A stretch of DNA of 64,000 nt from Tieghemostelium lacteum (lineage: Eukaryota; Evosea; Eumycetozoa; Dictyosteliales; Raperosteliaceae). Below the pieces are notes generated by a model. The model was given only the letters and a program-made list of their open reading frames with translations. It did no database searches and had not been told where the DNA came from. A program made the position numbers and the translations under genes. Within the stretch, counting starts at the first letter, position 1. The number at the start of each line of letters is the position of its first letter. This document shows, piece after piece, positions 40,323-51,260 of the stretch. The stretch is taken from positions 620,001-684,000 of the forward strand of contig LODT01000021.1 of assembly GCA_001606155.1 (NCBI GenBank), given 5' to 3'.

Positions 40323-42575
40323 ATGGATTATTATAATTACTATCATGTATTTCAGAATAAATTCTTGAGATCAAGGATATTATATTGGATAAGACACCAA
40401 TATGTTTATAATGAAAAAGGAGTCCCAATACCAATGCAACATAGAAAGAAATATGAAAATATACACTCAATCGGATGGATGGTTGAGAATAAACATTACA
40501 GTTTACTTACTCTGAAATTACAGAGAAATGAATATACAGTCATCACCAAAGAAATCATTGAAAATTTTATTACAAAACCTGGTATTTTTCCAAAGGAGAT
40601 ATTTCAACTTGTCTATCAACATAAATCAGAAGATTTTAGAGGTTTTAATTTATTGGAATTAGCTTCTGAATATGATAATATAAAGGCTTTGAAGATATTC
40701 CATCAAGATCAACTAAATAGTACAACTAAAATTGCAATGGATAATGCCATTCTTAATGGAAGTTTAAAATGTCTTAAATTTCTACACAAAAACAGAACTG
40801 AGGGATTTACAAAAGAGATTGCTCTGAGGAATGCTTTGAATTCCCATAATAGAAATTCAATTGTTTCTTATCTACTGAAACATAAAATGATTGATTTAAA
40901 CTCAATGAGATTTGACTCATTAGAGGATAGGGAAGATGGAGCATATATATTTCGTGAATTGGTTTCTTTGGATGCCAACCTATTGGATATCTACCTGGAA
41001 AACTCTATTGTCAACCCACACCTTTTAAAACATCTAATTGCATCAATAACATATAATGTTTTATATTATTTAAGAGATTACAATATGAAATCTTTTAGAA
41101 ACTCAGTTATGATACATAAATATATGTTATTTTATGATTCTTATAAAAATTCTGATCCGTTTACCATAAATCCATCAGAAAGGGACTCCAAATATCCTCT
41201 ACAATTTGTAGAGCAACTCCATCCACTCATTATTAGTCTAACTGCTGGGTGTTTAGTTGAAGACTGCTTCCTTGTATATTTAGCGGCACTTTTGGGATAT
41301 CCAGATTTATTTCCAAAGTTTATAGAAGTTTTTAATATCCCTTCTACCAACGCACTAATAAAAGGTCGTGGAATTGCTGGTATATGGTTTCAGACATCTC
41401 TTCATAAATCTAATTACCAGGCCTTGGATTTCCTAATTAAATTAGATAACCTCTCAACTAGTGGAGCCCAAAACAGTAATCTTATACCATCTATTGATAA
41501 TTCTGCTCCATTAAGTTCTATAAAAACTACCATCTCACTAGTCGTTAAAGAATTTAAATATCTCTCTAATGTTTTCCAAGACTATCTACTTTTAGATTTA
41601 GTTCTTCAGCATTACAGAGAGGATTATCAATTTCAAGTTTTAAAGGATCTAATCAATTTCTCAATGAAAGAAGATGGTCAAAATATAAAAAGAATTACTA
41701 TCCAAACCTCAAGATATAAAGGTCTCTATGGTGAAGATCCTGAATTAATGTCATTTCTTCACCAGAATATACAAATGGAAACATTGGTGGAACATAAAAC
41801 TCGTATGGATAGTTATGGTAATAAAAATGTAAATGCACCACCAAAGACCACATTACCAGTTTGTCCACCAAATAGACGAATATATTCACAACCTGACTAT
41901 ATTGATGATATACTCTCTGAAATCACTTTTAACCCAGAAGACTATCTTTTAATTTCTCACAAAATTTTTGATATTGTAAAAGAAATTGAAGATCAGGAAT
42001 TTACTAGGCAACTTTGTGAATATATTATCAACCAATCCCCTAAAATGAAGGATAGAACCTATAAAACATTGGTGGCTACAACTATTAAAGCCTCCCTGGG
42101 TAACCATCACATTCTAAAAATAGTTTTAGAACATTTAAAATTCACAAAGGAATGTGATGGTAATTTTCTCAACTATTGTGCACAAAATAATCTATTGGAG
42201 GAATTCAAACTACTAGAGCCCTATTATAAACCAATATGGGAGGGAACATTAGTTAATATTCTTAAAACACTTACCCAACAAGGACATTTGGTAATGTTCA
42301 AATATATTGTTGAAAAGTATAAAATACCAATAACCAATTATCATTGCATTTATGCTACATCAAATGATAGAGTTTCATTTCTTAAATATTTCTATAGTAT
42401 ATCTTCGTTGACAGAACCCAGATACCTCTACAGATATTGTAAAAATAGTCTAAACTGTTATGTGTATCTACAAGAAATTGCAATTATTGAAATGATGAAA
42501 AAGAAAAGGAAACCAAAAAAACAATTACACAATATTATAACCAAAAAAAAAAGAAAACCAATAAGATTATACTAA
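40323..42575 (+). CDS. Ankyrin-like repeat protein, dictyostelid family
   Basis: 750 residues, single exon, starting at ATG 40323 (MDYYNYYHVFQNKFLRSRIL). The open frame extends 36 codons further upstream, but that part looks like AT-rich leader. The opening VFQNKFLRSRILYWI followed by a helix is the usual head of a large dictyostelid family with degenerate ankyrin repeats. Repeat-like helix pairs are visible, for example FNLLELASEYDNIKALKIFHQ, AMDNAILNGSLKCLKFLHK and LVNILKTLTQQGHLVMFKYIVEKY. The C-terminus is very basic (KKKRKPKKQ, KKKRKP) and could act as a nuclear signal. Function unknown; probably protein-protein binding. Confidence 0.8.
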   Translation: MDYYNYYHVFQNKFLRSRILYWIRHQYVYNEKGVPIPMQHRKKYENIHSIGWMVENKHYSLLTLKLQRNEYTVITKEIIENFITKPGIFPKEIFQLVYQHKSEDFRGFNLLELASEYDNIKALKIFHQDQLNSTTKIAMDNAILNGSLKCLKFLHKNRTEGFTKEIALRNALNSHNRNSIVSYLLKHKMIDLNSMRFDSLEDREDGAYIFRELVSLDANLLDIYLENSIVNPHLLKHLIASITYNVLYYLRDYNMKSFRNSVMIHKYMLFYDSYKNSDPFTINPSERDSKYPLQFVEQLHPLIISLTAGCLVEDCFLVYLAALLGYPDLFPKFIEVFNIPSTNALIKGRGIAGIWFQTSLHKSNYQALDFLIKLDNLSTSGAQNSNLIPSIDNSAPLSSIKTTISLVVKEFKYLSNVFQDYLLLDLVLQHYREDYQFQVLKDLINFSMKEDGQNIKRITIQTSRYKGLYGEDPELMSFLHQNIQMETLVEHKTRMDSYGNKNVNAPPKTTLPVCPPNRRIYSQPDYIDDILSEITFNPEDYLLISHKIFDIVKEIEDQEFTRQLCEYIINQSPKMKDRTYKTLVATTIKASLGNHHILKIVLEHLKFTKECDGNFLNYCAQNNLLEEFKLLEPYYKPIWEGTLVNILKTLTQQGHLVMFKYIVEKYKIPITNYHCIYATSNDRVSFLKYFYSISSLTEPRYLYRYCKNSLNCYVYLQEIAIIEMMKKKRKPKKQLHNIITKKKRKPIRLY

Positions 42576-42695
42576 AATTAATAATTAGTACTAATACTTT
42601 AGATTGTTATAAGGAGTAGTTTTTTAATTAAAAAACTTGGAAAAAAATGTGGAGGGTTATATTTGGCCAAATATAGCTCTGTTGTTTCTCTAATG

Positions 42696-43128
42696 CTATA
42701 TATTATTTGAACCACCAAATTCATTATCCTTATGAGTGTCCAAAAGTGTGATATCACCAAGTGAACTTGTAATTAAATTTGCAGACTGATCAATTATTGG
42801 GGCTTCTAAAACACCAATATTTGAAGAGTTGCTAGTTGTAGGGGTGCTGTTGGTTAACAATTGAGGTGATGAGGATCCGGTGGGTAACGTAGTTGTTGGA
42901 AACAAGAGTTTATAGTATTAAAATGATTTTTCACCACATTTATGGGATGGGTACATATATATAAAGTTAAACTGGATAGGATGGTATAGGAAAAGGTGAA
43001 TTGGACGGTTCATTCGATATAGAATTGGGATAGTAGGAAAATGGTTTCTCTTTTAAATCCACAGGTAAAGTTTCACTGAGGTTGTATTCTTGAAATTTAT
43101 CTAGATCCTTCAAAATCAAAACAATATT
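42696..43128 (-). other. Coding-like fragments, possibly 3' exons of the neighbouring LRR gene
   Basis: Two coding-like stretches lie beyond the LRR gene's stop. The first, 42967-43128, is 53 codons plus a stop (KDLDKFQEYNLSETLPVDLK ... IPSYPV), preceded by a TTATTATTAG acceptor. The second, 42696-42905, has no ATG and is Ser/Thr/Pro-rich (TTLPTGSSSPQLLTNSTPTT). If the LRR frame were spliced at TAT|GTTTAA (about 43173) to 43128 the phase fits (0 to 0), but the intron would be only about 45 bases with a poor donor. They could equally be remnants of a lost gene. Confidence 0.35.
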
Positions 43129-43165
43129 CTAATAATAATAAATTTTAAATGATTATTTTTAATCT

Positions 43166-44329
43166 TTAAACATAGTGACTAAAGAATCTAGGTCGAAAAT
43201 CTACAATATCTACACCATTTGTTAATAAATACATTTGATCATTGTGTGGTAGAGTATTATTGCATTTAATTCTATTAAGATATTTTAAATAAAAAACATC
43301 ATTTTTGTGAACAACACAATTTCTGATGTCCAATTGTTGAAGGTTGGTAAATAAATGAAATAGTGGTGTATTGTTTGGGAAATTACTTCCACCTACAATA
43401 AGATTTTGTACATTGGATAAATGAGTGTATCCTACTACAGTTAATGGTAAATAATAGACATTTACTGTGTGACAATTGGATAGATATTGCATGGATTCAT
43501 CATGAATATTTACACAGTTTGATAATGAGATTTTGGTGATATTTTGCAGATTTTTAATACCTTGGTCAGTAACTCTACTATTGTCATCAATATTAAGAGT
43601 TTTGAGATGTTTGAAATAGGACATTGATTCATCTGAAATGTCAAAATTTCGAATAGACAAATGTTTTAAACTTGATTGATCATATAAATTTTCATAGAGG
43701 TTTTTTATACAATCATCACCGTGTTTAGAGTATTGAGTAGATATTAGTTTTCTTACACTTTTGAAAAATTTAAAATGATAACTCTTTAAGCTTGAACATT
43801 GGATATTGTGAGCAACATTTAAATGTTCACCAATATTAGAACGATCCACTAGTACCTTAATGGTAGATATTCCAATTAGATCTTTAAAATAACAATTATC
43901 CAATGTATTACTTAAAAATAGTTTTTTTAAAGTTTTCTTATTGATATTCTTGAATCCTGAACCATTGATACCAGCACAATTTACAAGTTCCAAATGTTCT
44001 TTACAAATCTTTTCATCAAAGTTTAAACTTTGAGAATATTTATATCTAAACTCTAAAATATCAATATCATCAAGATAAAAATAATCTCTATCTTGAATTA
44101 GAAAAGAACCATCAAATATCAACTTATGACATCCTTTGAGATATTTCAAAGCAATTCCATGTACCATTCTACTATACAAATGTATTGTCATGAGCTTTAA
44201 TGATTTCTGTATCAATGTTTTAACTGTATTTGAGGTAATCATTAATCTAAATAATTCATTTACCCCTCTTAACCTATTCAGTATCATTAATCTAATAGAA
44301 GCAACATTAAAGAATACTAAAAATTCCAT
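43166..44329 (-). CDS. Leucine-rich-repeat protein, F-box/LRR style
   Basis: 387 residues, ATG at 44329. The N-terminal 60 residues are helical. The rest is a run of irregular leucine-rich repeats: SLKHLSIRNFDISDESMSYF, LKTLNIDDNSRVTDQGIKNL, ITKISLSNCVNIHDESMQYL, LIVGGSNFPNNTPLF. The SDES/TDQG pattern is that of SCF adaptor LRRs (cysteine-containing subtype), but no clear F-box is visible. Partners are unknown. The true 3' end may extend into the fragments at 42967-43128. Confidence 0.75.
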   Translation of the reverse strand: MEFLVFFNVASIRLMILNRLRGVNELFRLMITSNTVKTLIQKSLKLMTIHLYSRMVHGIALKYLKGCHKLIFDGSFLIQDRDYFYLDDIDILEFRYKYSQSLNFDEKICKEHLELVNCAGINGSGFKNINKKTLKKLFLSNTLDNCYFKDLIGISTIKVLVDRSNIGEHLNVAHNIQCSSLKSYHFKFFKSVRKLISTQYSKHGDDCIKNLYENLYDQSSLKHLSIRNFDISDESMSYFKHLKTLNIDDNSRVTDQGIKNLQNITKISLSNCVNIHDESMQYLSNCHTVNVYYLPLTVVGYTHLSNVQNLIVGGSNFPNNTPLFHLFTNLQQLDIRNCVVHKNDVFYLKYLNRIKCNNTLPHNDQMYLLTNGVDIVDFRPRFFSHYV

Positions 44330-44420
44330 ATCCTATTCACACCAAAATAAAATTTCATAAAATAAATTTATTAATTTAAACACCACAGAGTGGGTAGAAG
44401 TGTGAGTGTTTAATTAAATT

Positions 44421-47012
44421 TTAGGAAGTATAATTTCTATCATTGTAGAATTCTGATAATTGCTTACTAAGATTTTGAGTTATAACCCTTTTATCATTAT
44501 ATGTAATTGTAGTGAATAAATGACTTTCTTTTTGTGATTTCCTTTCAATTTCATTGTAAGCATTCACCAATTGATGTGGTGTTGAATAGAAATCAATGAT
44601 GGCTTTAGCCTTGTGAGGTCTCATTAATTGTCCACTGAAGCATAATAGTTGTTTGGCAAATATATCTGAAACCTTTTCATCATATTGCATAATCTTTTCA
44701 AAATCAGCATATCTCTGATGAGAGAGATACTTGAATGGATCTTGATTGAGTCTTTTGTCCATTTCAACTAGATATCTAGCAGTTGCAGCTGCAGTATCTG
44801 TAAAATGAACATTAAATCGATCTTGAACGTATATTTCTTGAATGTAACTTTCCAAAATTTCCTGATCCATAACCTCAGAATCTGATCTATCACGTTGAAT
44901 GAGATAGATGATATTAGTCAACTGAGATTTTTTTAATCTAAATTTCTGCTCCTTGTATCTACCATCAGATATAGATGCCTTAAGATCAGGTACAGTTTTT
45001 CTCTCAATAATGACATCCATCATCAACTCAAATACCGATTGATGCACATCATCAATATAATGCACCTTTGCAACCCACGCAAAGTCACCAATTGGCAATT
45101 GCCTTTGTTCCATCTTGACATTGGTGAGTTTAGATGCCAATAACAACATTGAATTGTTCTTCTCTTTAATCTCTCTATTGTCAACCAACAATACAATTTC
45201 ATTGACTATTACTTTATCTCTAGAATAAAGTGTATCTTTAATATCTTTTAATCCAATAATCGAGTGTTTTAACATTATATCTGTAGTTTCCTTATCGCTA
45301 TCACTCCATTGCTCCATAGATTCTAAATCCATCAAATCTCTATTTCCATCTTTTCTCCAAGAACTATTACTATACCCAGTAGTATCAATATCCATATCAC
45401 TTATACTTCTATGCATTAAAGAATCATTAACTAATGCAGTATTAAATAATGTAGAACCTTCATCATTACCATTATCACTATCATCTGCATCATAACTTGT
45501 TCTTCCTATAAGTTTCCTTTCAACTAAAGAAAACCCCTTTTGAGTCAAACTATACTGATGAGGTTTACCCTCTTTTCTAACCAACCCTTCATCTATTAGT
45601 TTCTTAATATTCTTCCATTGTGGACATGTCTTTGACTCCGCCTCAAACTCGCTATCACAAAATGTATTTGCTTCATAACAAAGTTCATTCTTTTCCATGA
45701 ATCCTTTAGAAACAGGTTTCTTCGACTCCTTCTCCAAAGCCATCAAAATTGCATATGCACCCCTCCTATACAAAGGCACATATTCCTCCGGTGTCAGTTT
45801 CCTCTTTGCCCGTGGTTTTGCAACTCTTCCTCTCTTCTCCATTGGAGGTGACGAAGGAGGTGTCCCCTCCAAAGGTGGAGGATATATAATATCAATTCTA
45901 CCTTGATCTTTAGTGGTGTTTTGGTCATTTGATAGAAACTGGTATAGAACAATAACTGTTACAAGTCTATGTTTACACCAGGCAATAGATGACTTGAACG
46001 GACAATCACATGTACTTTTTTCAATATACCCATTTCTATATGGTATAGATACGTTATAAAATAAATTAGGATTTACAGAACTCTCACATTTTGATTCTAT
46101 ACAGTTATTGATACATTCAATGGTTTTGATTTTGTTACTATGGAGATAGTCGAGGTATTTGTTAAAATCGCTACCTTTTGATTCAATGAATGCTTGTGGT
46201 ATAATAGGCCAACTACCAGACAATAATGAAATGTGTAATTCTAAATTACTTTTATCTGAACCTGTAGAACCACTATTATTTGAATTACTATTTTGAAATG
46301 CCTCTGGATTGGATTCCATGTATTCTAATTTTCATTGAATATGAGTTAGTTTTATTTGAAACATAGTGGTGTACCATGAAATCATATCCTATTCTTAACC
46401 TACTTAAATATTCTATATACAAATTAACTTTTTCCATTATCTTTTTTTTATGTCCAGTTGGACATACACCTGCTATCTCCAATAAACCTGTATCTATATG
46501 TTTTATATCCTCAAAATTATCAATTCCTTCTTTCTTTAAACCTTCATGATATCTATCTAAATCAAAACTCTTTAACCACATTTCAACACTATCAAAAACC
46601 TTATCTGAAATATTTAATATTAGACTACAATTATCAACAAAATGTTACTTTTAATAAAGTACTCACATTCTCTAATTTGAATAGGTATTTGATTTTGACT
46701 ACTGCTATTCATTTGATTATTATTATTATTATTTACATTATCACTGTTATTGTGGGCTGCATTAGACTGATTTAAAATACCTCTATCATGATCTTGAATA
46801 ATTTTAAGTATTTCTTTTTTAATTTCTGGACCTACACCTTTAAGTGACTGAATATTTTCAGGTCTTCTAAGATCACCAGTATAGACTTTAATGCTTTCGA
46901 TTGCTGCTCTGTAGTATGAAAAATGACCTAAACTCCTTCTGTCCTTATCTTTTCTTTCCAACTCATCAATGATAAATTTGAATTCATGCGGTCCTTTAGG
47001 TTTATTAAACAT
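44421..47012 (-). CDS. mus81: MUS81 structure-selective endonuclease with SAM-like and SWIM insertions
   Basis: Exons 46667-47012, 46404-46604 and 44421-46324 join in frame to 816 residues. Exon 1 has the N-terminal helix-hairpin-helix (FSYYRAAIESIKVYTG ... SLKGVGPEIKKEILKII). Exon 2 is a SAM-like helical bundle (MWLKSFDLDRYHEGLKKEGI). Exon 3 begins with a SWIM-type zinc site (CDCPF ... WCKH), then the MUS81 winged helix (YAILMALEKES ... YSLTQKGFSLVERKL), the ERCC4 nuclease (LLVDNREIKEK, ERKTVPDL, SDGRYKEQKFRL) and C-terminal HhH. With an EME partner it cuts branched DNA at stalled forks and recombination intermediates. The second intron uses GTAGGT, as NELF-B also does. ATG 47012 was chosen because it aligns with the usual MUS81 start; ATG 47096 would add 28 residues. 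Confidence 0.85.
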
Positions 47013-47130
47013 TTGATTTGAGGAGATATTTGATAATAGTCGATTCAGTTCATCGATAGTGTGGTGAAAATTGAAAAATAAAAATTTTAATTTCATTTTT
47101 AGATATCACCCCAAACATAGACAAACAAAT

Positions 47131-48081
47131 ATGAGTAACCTAGAAGAAGAAAATGAACATTTAAATATTGCATCTAAAGAATCATTAAAAGAAGAAATTG
47201 AATCTTTTGAAGGTCAAACTAAAAAGATTAAATATACACCCACAGAATCATACAATAACGAAACATTTGATTATACAGAAGAGAATAAAAAAGCATTACT
47301 AAAAGGACCTAAAAAAGTAAAGGATTCACATGATTTTGTGGATCCATTAGAGAAATTAACACCACAACAAAGAAAATTACATGAATTGAGACAAAAATTA
47401 GTATGTATAAGAAATGCATACTTTAAAGTTATCTTTGAATTTAGTATTAATATAAATGTAAATTTTAAAATTTAGAATAAAACTAAACAGGATATATTTA
47501 CAACAGTTGTAAATGAGCATAAAAAGATAACTCAAGGTGATAATCCATTAGATAGTATGGATGAAAAAAGAAAATTATATCAAGAGAAAATACAAAAAGA
47601 ACAAGAGGAGTTAAAGAGTAAAGGATTAGATCCAACTCAAGAGGCATTGAAAAACAGTACTATTGAGGAGATTGAAAAACAAGAGTCAATGAAAAAGAAA
47701 AAGAAGAATGGTAAAAAAGTGAACAAACAGATTCAGACAAAAGAAGAGGGTATATATAATAACTATAAAAAACGTGTTAGAGATTTAGAGAGTTTTCAAC
47801 AATCGGAACAATTTAAACCGGTGGTTTCTGATGTTTCTACAGAGGCTAACCAATATAATTATGGGGAGACTGTACATATTCCCTCACAGAATATTAGTGC
47901 AATGAAACAAGAACTTTTAAAGAAATCAATAATTATATCAAAGAAGAAGGGTATCAATCCAGACGAAGATGTTAATTATGTAAATGAAACCAACAGACTT
48001 TTCAACCAAAAACTATCTAAACATTATGACAAGTACACTGTAGAAATAAAACAAAACCTAGAAAGAGGTACTGCACTGTAG
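47131..48081 (+). CDS. syf2: SYF2 pre-mRNA splicing factor
   Basis: Exons 47131-47400 and 47476-48081, 291 residues. SYF2 is an NTC-associated helical protein of the active spliceosome. Diagnostic parts are QQRKLHELRQKL near residue 80, the lysine-rich centre (KKKKKNGKKVNKQ), YNNYKKRVRDLESFQ, and above all the C-terminus NYVNETNRLFNQKLSKHYDK followed by YTVEIKQNLERGTAL, which matches human SYF2 (KYTAEIKQNLERGTAV). The first 60 residues are acidic and variable. It is divergent from MUS81 with only 118 bases between the chosen starts, so the two probably share a promoter region. Confidence 0.92.
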
Positions 48082-48113
48082 TACAGCTTTTGAATATTCA
48101 AATATTATATTTA

Positions 48114-50384
48114 TTAAGATTCACTGGTTGTGACATTAGTACTATTTGAAGAAGGTGGTGACATGGAAACTGTAGTGTTGGTAGTTGAAGACGATGAGGA
48201 TGGTGATTGTGATGGTGATGTTGATGATACAGTAGTAGTAGTAGTAGGTGCTGAAGTTGATGGTGATGAACTAGAAGATGGCTGTTGATCAACATCCATT
48301 GCATTTACATTACTAGAAGGTGATTCTGAAGATAATGGTGTTTCTTGAGGTTGTGGTAATGATTGTTGCTGTGATTGAACCTGTTGTTGCTGTTGTTGTT
48401 GTTGTGATTTTGATTTTAAAAATTCAAATAATAACGGTACATTTTTTTCAGATAATCTAGCATTGGATTTATCGAGTAATATCTTTGACATGGTTACAAT
48501 TTCCTCATAAATCTTTTTATCTCTACTAGATAACAAGATAGAGGAGGTTGATGGTAGAGTATAAAGTTTAGTAACAAAATGCACTAAATCTCTTTGATTC
48601 ATTTTATGCATAAATTCCAAAAGATATCGTAGCAGTTGTTTGTGAACATATGGTGCCGATCTATATTTCAATAGAAATCCATCAATAACCACAGTATTCA
48701 TTCTCTGATCTTTAACATTAATCAATTGAGTGACAATTGATTGAATAAAATCATCACTAAAGTAATTGTAAATCTCTGCACTATAGTCTATATCTGGATT
48801 TGTCGCTTGATTATTACTATTTAAAGTTACATTAAGATACTTTTGAACTAGTCCACTTAGGAACTTGAGATATTTGTCTACTGAAAGTGTATCCTTTTCA
48901 CTAATTCTCTTTACAATATAAGTCAACATGACCATTCTAACTATATCATACTTTTGATAGAGTCCATCCAAAGCTGAATCAACTTCCAGTTCCTGAGCTG
49001 TTGGATGATGGTGATGTTGCTGTTGAGTTGTACCTCCGCCTGTAGTTCCTCCACTAGAAGATGACATTAAATTAGTAGATGATGTAGATTGACCCAAACT
49101 CTGGCCACCACCAGGTGGAGGAGGTACATTAGGATCCTGTACAGTTGCAGCAACATTCATAGAAGACAATCTCTGTTGATCACGAACCACATCATCTTGA
49201 ATCTGTGCCACCAAAATGGGGTAAAATTGTTGAAAAATTGGTTTTTTTGCATGTGGTATTTTATATTTTGACTGACGTATCATTTCAGTACTCTTAGTCG
49301 CCAGTGTCAATAAAAATGTCAGATACTTTATATTGTCATCGTCTTTAGGTGTTTGTTTACGCTTTACAACATCTCTCAACTGGTGAATGATATTAGTCAC
49401 CAGGGCATTACTAGCTAGAGGATTAGCAAACACCATAGAGATATCAACAAGTGTAGGACTGTTATTAGAAAGTGAATTAAAGTTCATTTGAATCTCTTTA
49501 ACTCTTCTTACATCCATGCTCTGGTCTTTTGTGCATGCGTCCATACACCAAGCAAAGTTGTGTGCAAGGTCAGTTTGATAAATCTCCTGAATATCATGGT
49601 CATGTGTAATCATGAGTATCTCTGATCTCAATGTACAAAGTGCCGGTGTATTAGTCTCTTGATACAACTTCTTTATATAATCCACCAATTGGTTATACAA
49701 TTGAGGTGATTTTCCTATAATTTGTAAGAGTTCTTGTAAGACTGTATTGGACTCTCTTCTCTTGCTTGGTAAATGTTCGCCAAGTCCTAAAAGTTCATTT
49801 AGATCCTGAAGTAAATGTGGATCCTCTAAATAGTGTGTAATCAAAGGTTCTATTCTCTGTCTAAATAAATCTTCATTAATCAACCAAATCTGTCTTTTCA
49901 CTTCAATAGGGCACTGTTCATATAAATCCAGTGTCTCTGCAAGTCTTAATAAGTAGACATGTGGTACATTTGGTGTCAAACGTTTCATAACTGTCATTGG
50001 TATTGCTTTAAGTTCATCAAACCCTATATAGGGAAATGTCTGTTCCAACAATACCTCTAATCTTTATATACACAAAATTAGGATTTGACCTTATACAAAG
50101 TAACTCCTTTAAAATACCTACTCTTTACTATTCATTTGAGATACCTTAGTCAATAAATTCTCTTTTAACAGAGAGAATAGATTAAAATATAAAGAACCTC
50201 TACTTATTTGATGTAGATCCAATAGTTTCAATACTGGTGTTACAGTAGGAAGATTAGATTTATCAATACCATTATTCTGTTGAAACTGATCTATATATTG
50301 TAATGGCAATGTTGTTTGACTTAAACCTGTAAGAATTTGCTCTCCACCTAAATGACCTATTAAAAAATGTTCATGATCTTCCAT
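48114..50384 (-). CDS. nelfb: NELF-B (COBRA1), negative elongation factor subunit
   Basis: Exon 1 is 50122-50384 and exon 2 is 48114-50061, spliced GA|GTAGGT...AAAG|A; 736 residues. NELF-B is the HEAT-repeat-like core subunit of NELF, which holds RNA polymerase II in promoter-proximal pausing. Matches to human NELF-B run through the protein: LDLHQISRGSLYFNLF, LEVLLEQTFPYI, IEVKRQIWLINEDLF, LYQETNTPALCTLRSEILM and HNFAWCMDACTKDQ. The last 130 residues are Gln- then Ser/Thr/Pro-rich and dictyostelid-specific. Its stop is 32 bases from that of convergent SYF2. No other NELF subunit lies in the window. Confidence 0.9.
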
Positions 50385-50388
50385 CTAT

Positions 50389-51260
50389 ATATAAATTTCC
50401 AAAATAATCAAAAACAATAAAAATTTAAAAAAATAACAGTTTTAATTTATTTGAAAATGAATTGATACTATTTGAACACTCACAAAACATGTTTATTATA
50501 AAATATAATATTCAATATCATATTTAATTAGAATGTATAAAACTTAAGTATATTAAATTTATGCAAACTAGTGATAATTAGGAATTTGTTTTTCAATTAT
50601 TAACAGATGGAGTATTTCAACTTTGCAAATAAATATTAGTTATATTAATAAAAATAAATAAATTATGTAAAATGATTGTAAAACATAATTGGTGAAGTTT
50701 TTTTTTGAAAGAGAATGTAAAAATTGATTTTTCTTTTTATTTTTTATAAAAACGATAAACTTAGGGTATGTGTTTTACCAAGAGAATGGATAATTTTTAA
50801 TGATGAGAAAAGGCCACTGAAGATGTCTCACAAACATCGCTTAAGAAGTGAGGATTAACCTATGCTGCAACTGATCAAAATTATCCATATCTTTTGTTTA
50901 ATTTAAATCTAGATTGTGATTATTAACATGTTTGATTTTTAATGATACAGATTATAAAATGAATACTAGTTATATTATACAACTAAAAATAAATCAGATT
51001 ACTTTTCACACTAATTCACTTGTGTTTTTAATTTTTTTTCAAAGTAGATTTCACACACATTTCCACTGTTTTTCACCCCCATCATCTCTCAAAATATTTT
51101 CTCGATTGAGGTGAATTAGGGGTGGATAAGATTTTTAATGAATGAGGATTTCTTTTTTTTTTGTTTTTTAATTTTCAACAATAACAAAACCAATTCAATA
51201 AATAATATTTAATTTATTTTTTTAAATTATTTATTTATTTGTTATTAATATTTAATAGAA
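50389..51260. other. Divergent intergenic region NELF-B / GNL1
   Basis: About 870 bases between two outward starts, very AT-rich, holding the snoRNA candidate at 50786-50888. The last 100 bases before the GNL1 ATG are almost pure A/T, typical of a dictyostelid 5' UTR. A 60-codon frame at 50932-51114 appears to be chance. Confidence 0.5.
50786..50888 (+). ncRNA. Probable C/D-box snoRNA
   Basis: Box C (ATGATGA, 50800-50806) and box D (CTGA, 50871-50874) are bracketed by a perfect 12-base terminal stem (50786-50797 with 50877-50888). An internal CTGA at 50817-50820 fits box D', and gtgagga (about 50848-50854) could be a weak C'. The candidate guide before D is attaacctatgctgcaa; before D' it is gaaaaggcca. 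The target rRNA sites cannot be named here. It stands alone in the gap upstream of GNL1, without an obvious CCCATAA-type upstream element, so its promoter is unclear. Confidence 0.6.

Noticed and set aside
47071-47130. Upstream extension of the SYF2 frame
   Set aside because: It begins at TTG and runs through leader sequence; the ATG at 47131 gives a normal SYF2 N-terminus.
50932-51114. 60-codon plus-strand frame upstream of GNL1
   Set aside because: Very AT-rich with no recognisable protein character; lies in the GNL1 leader region.
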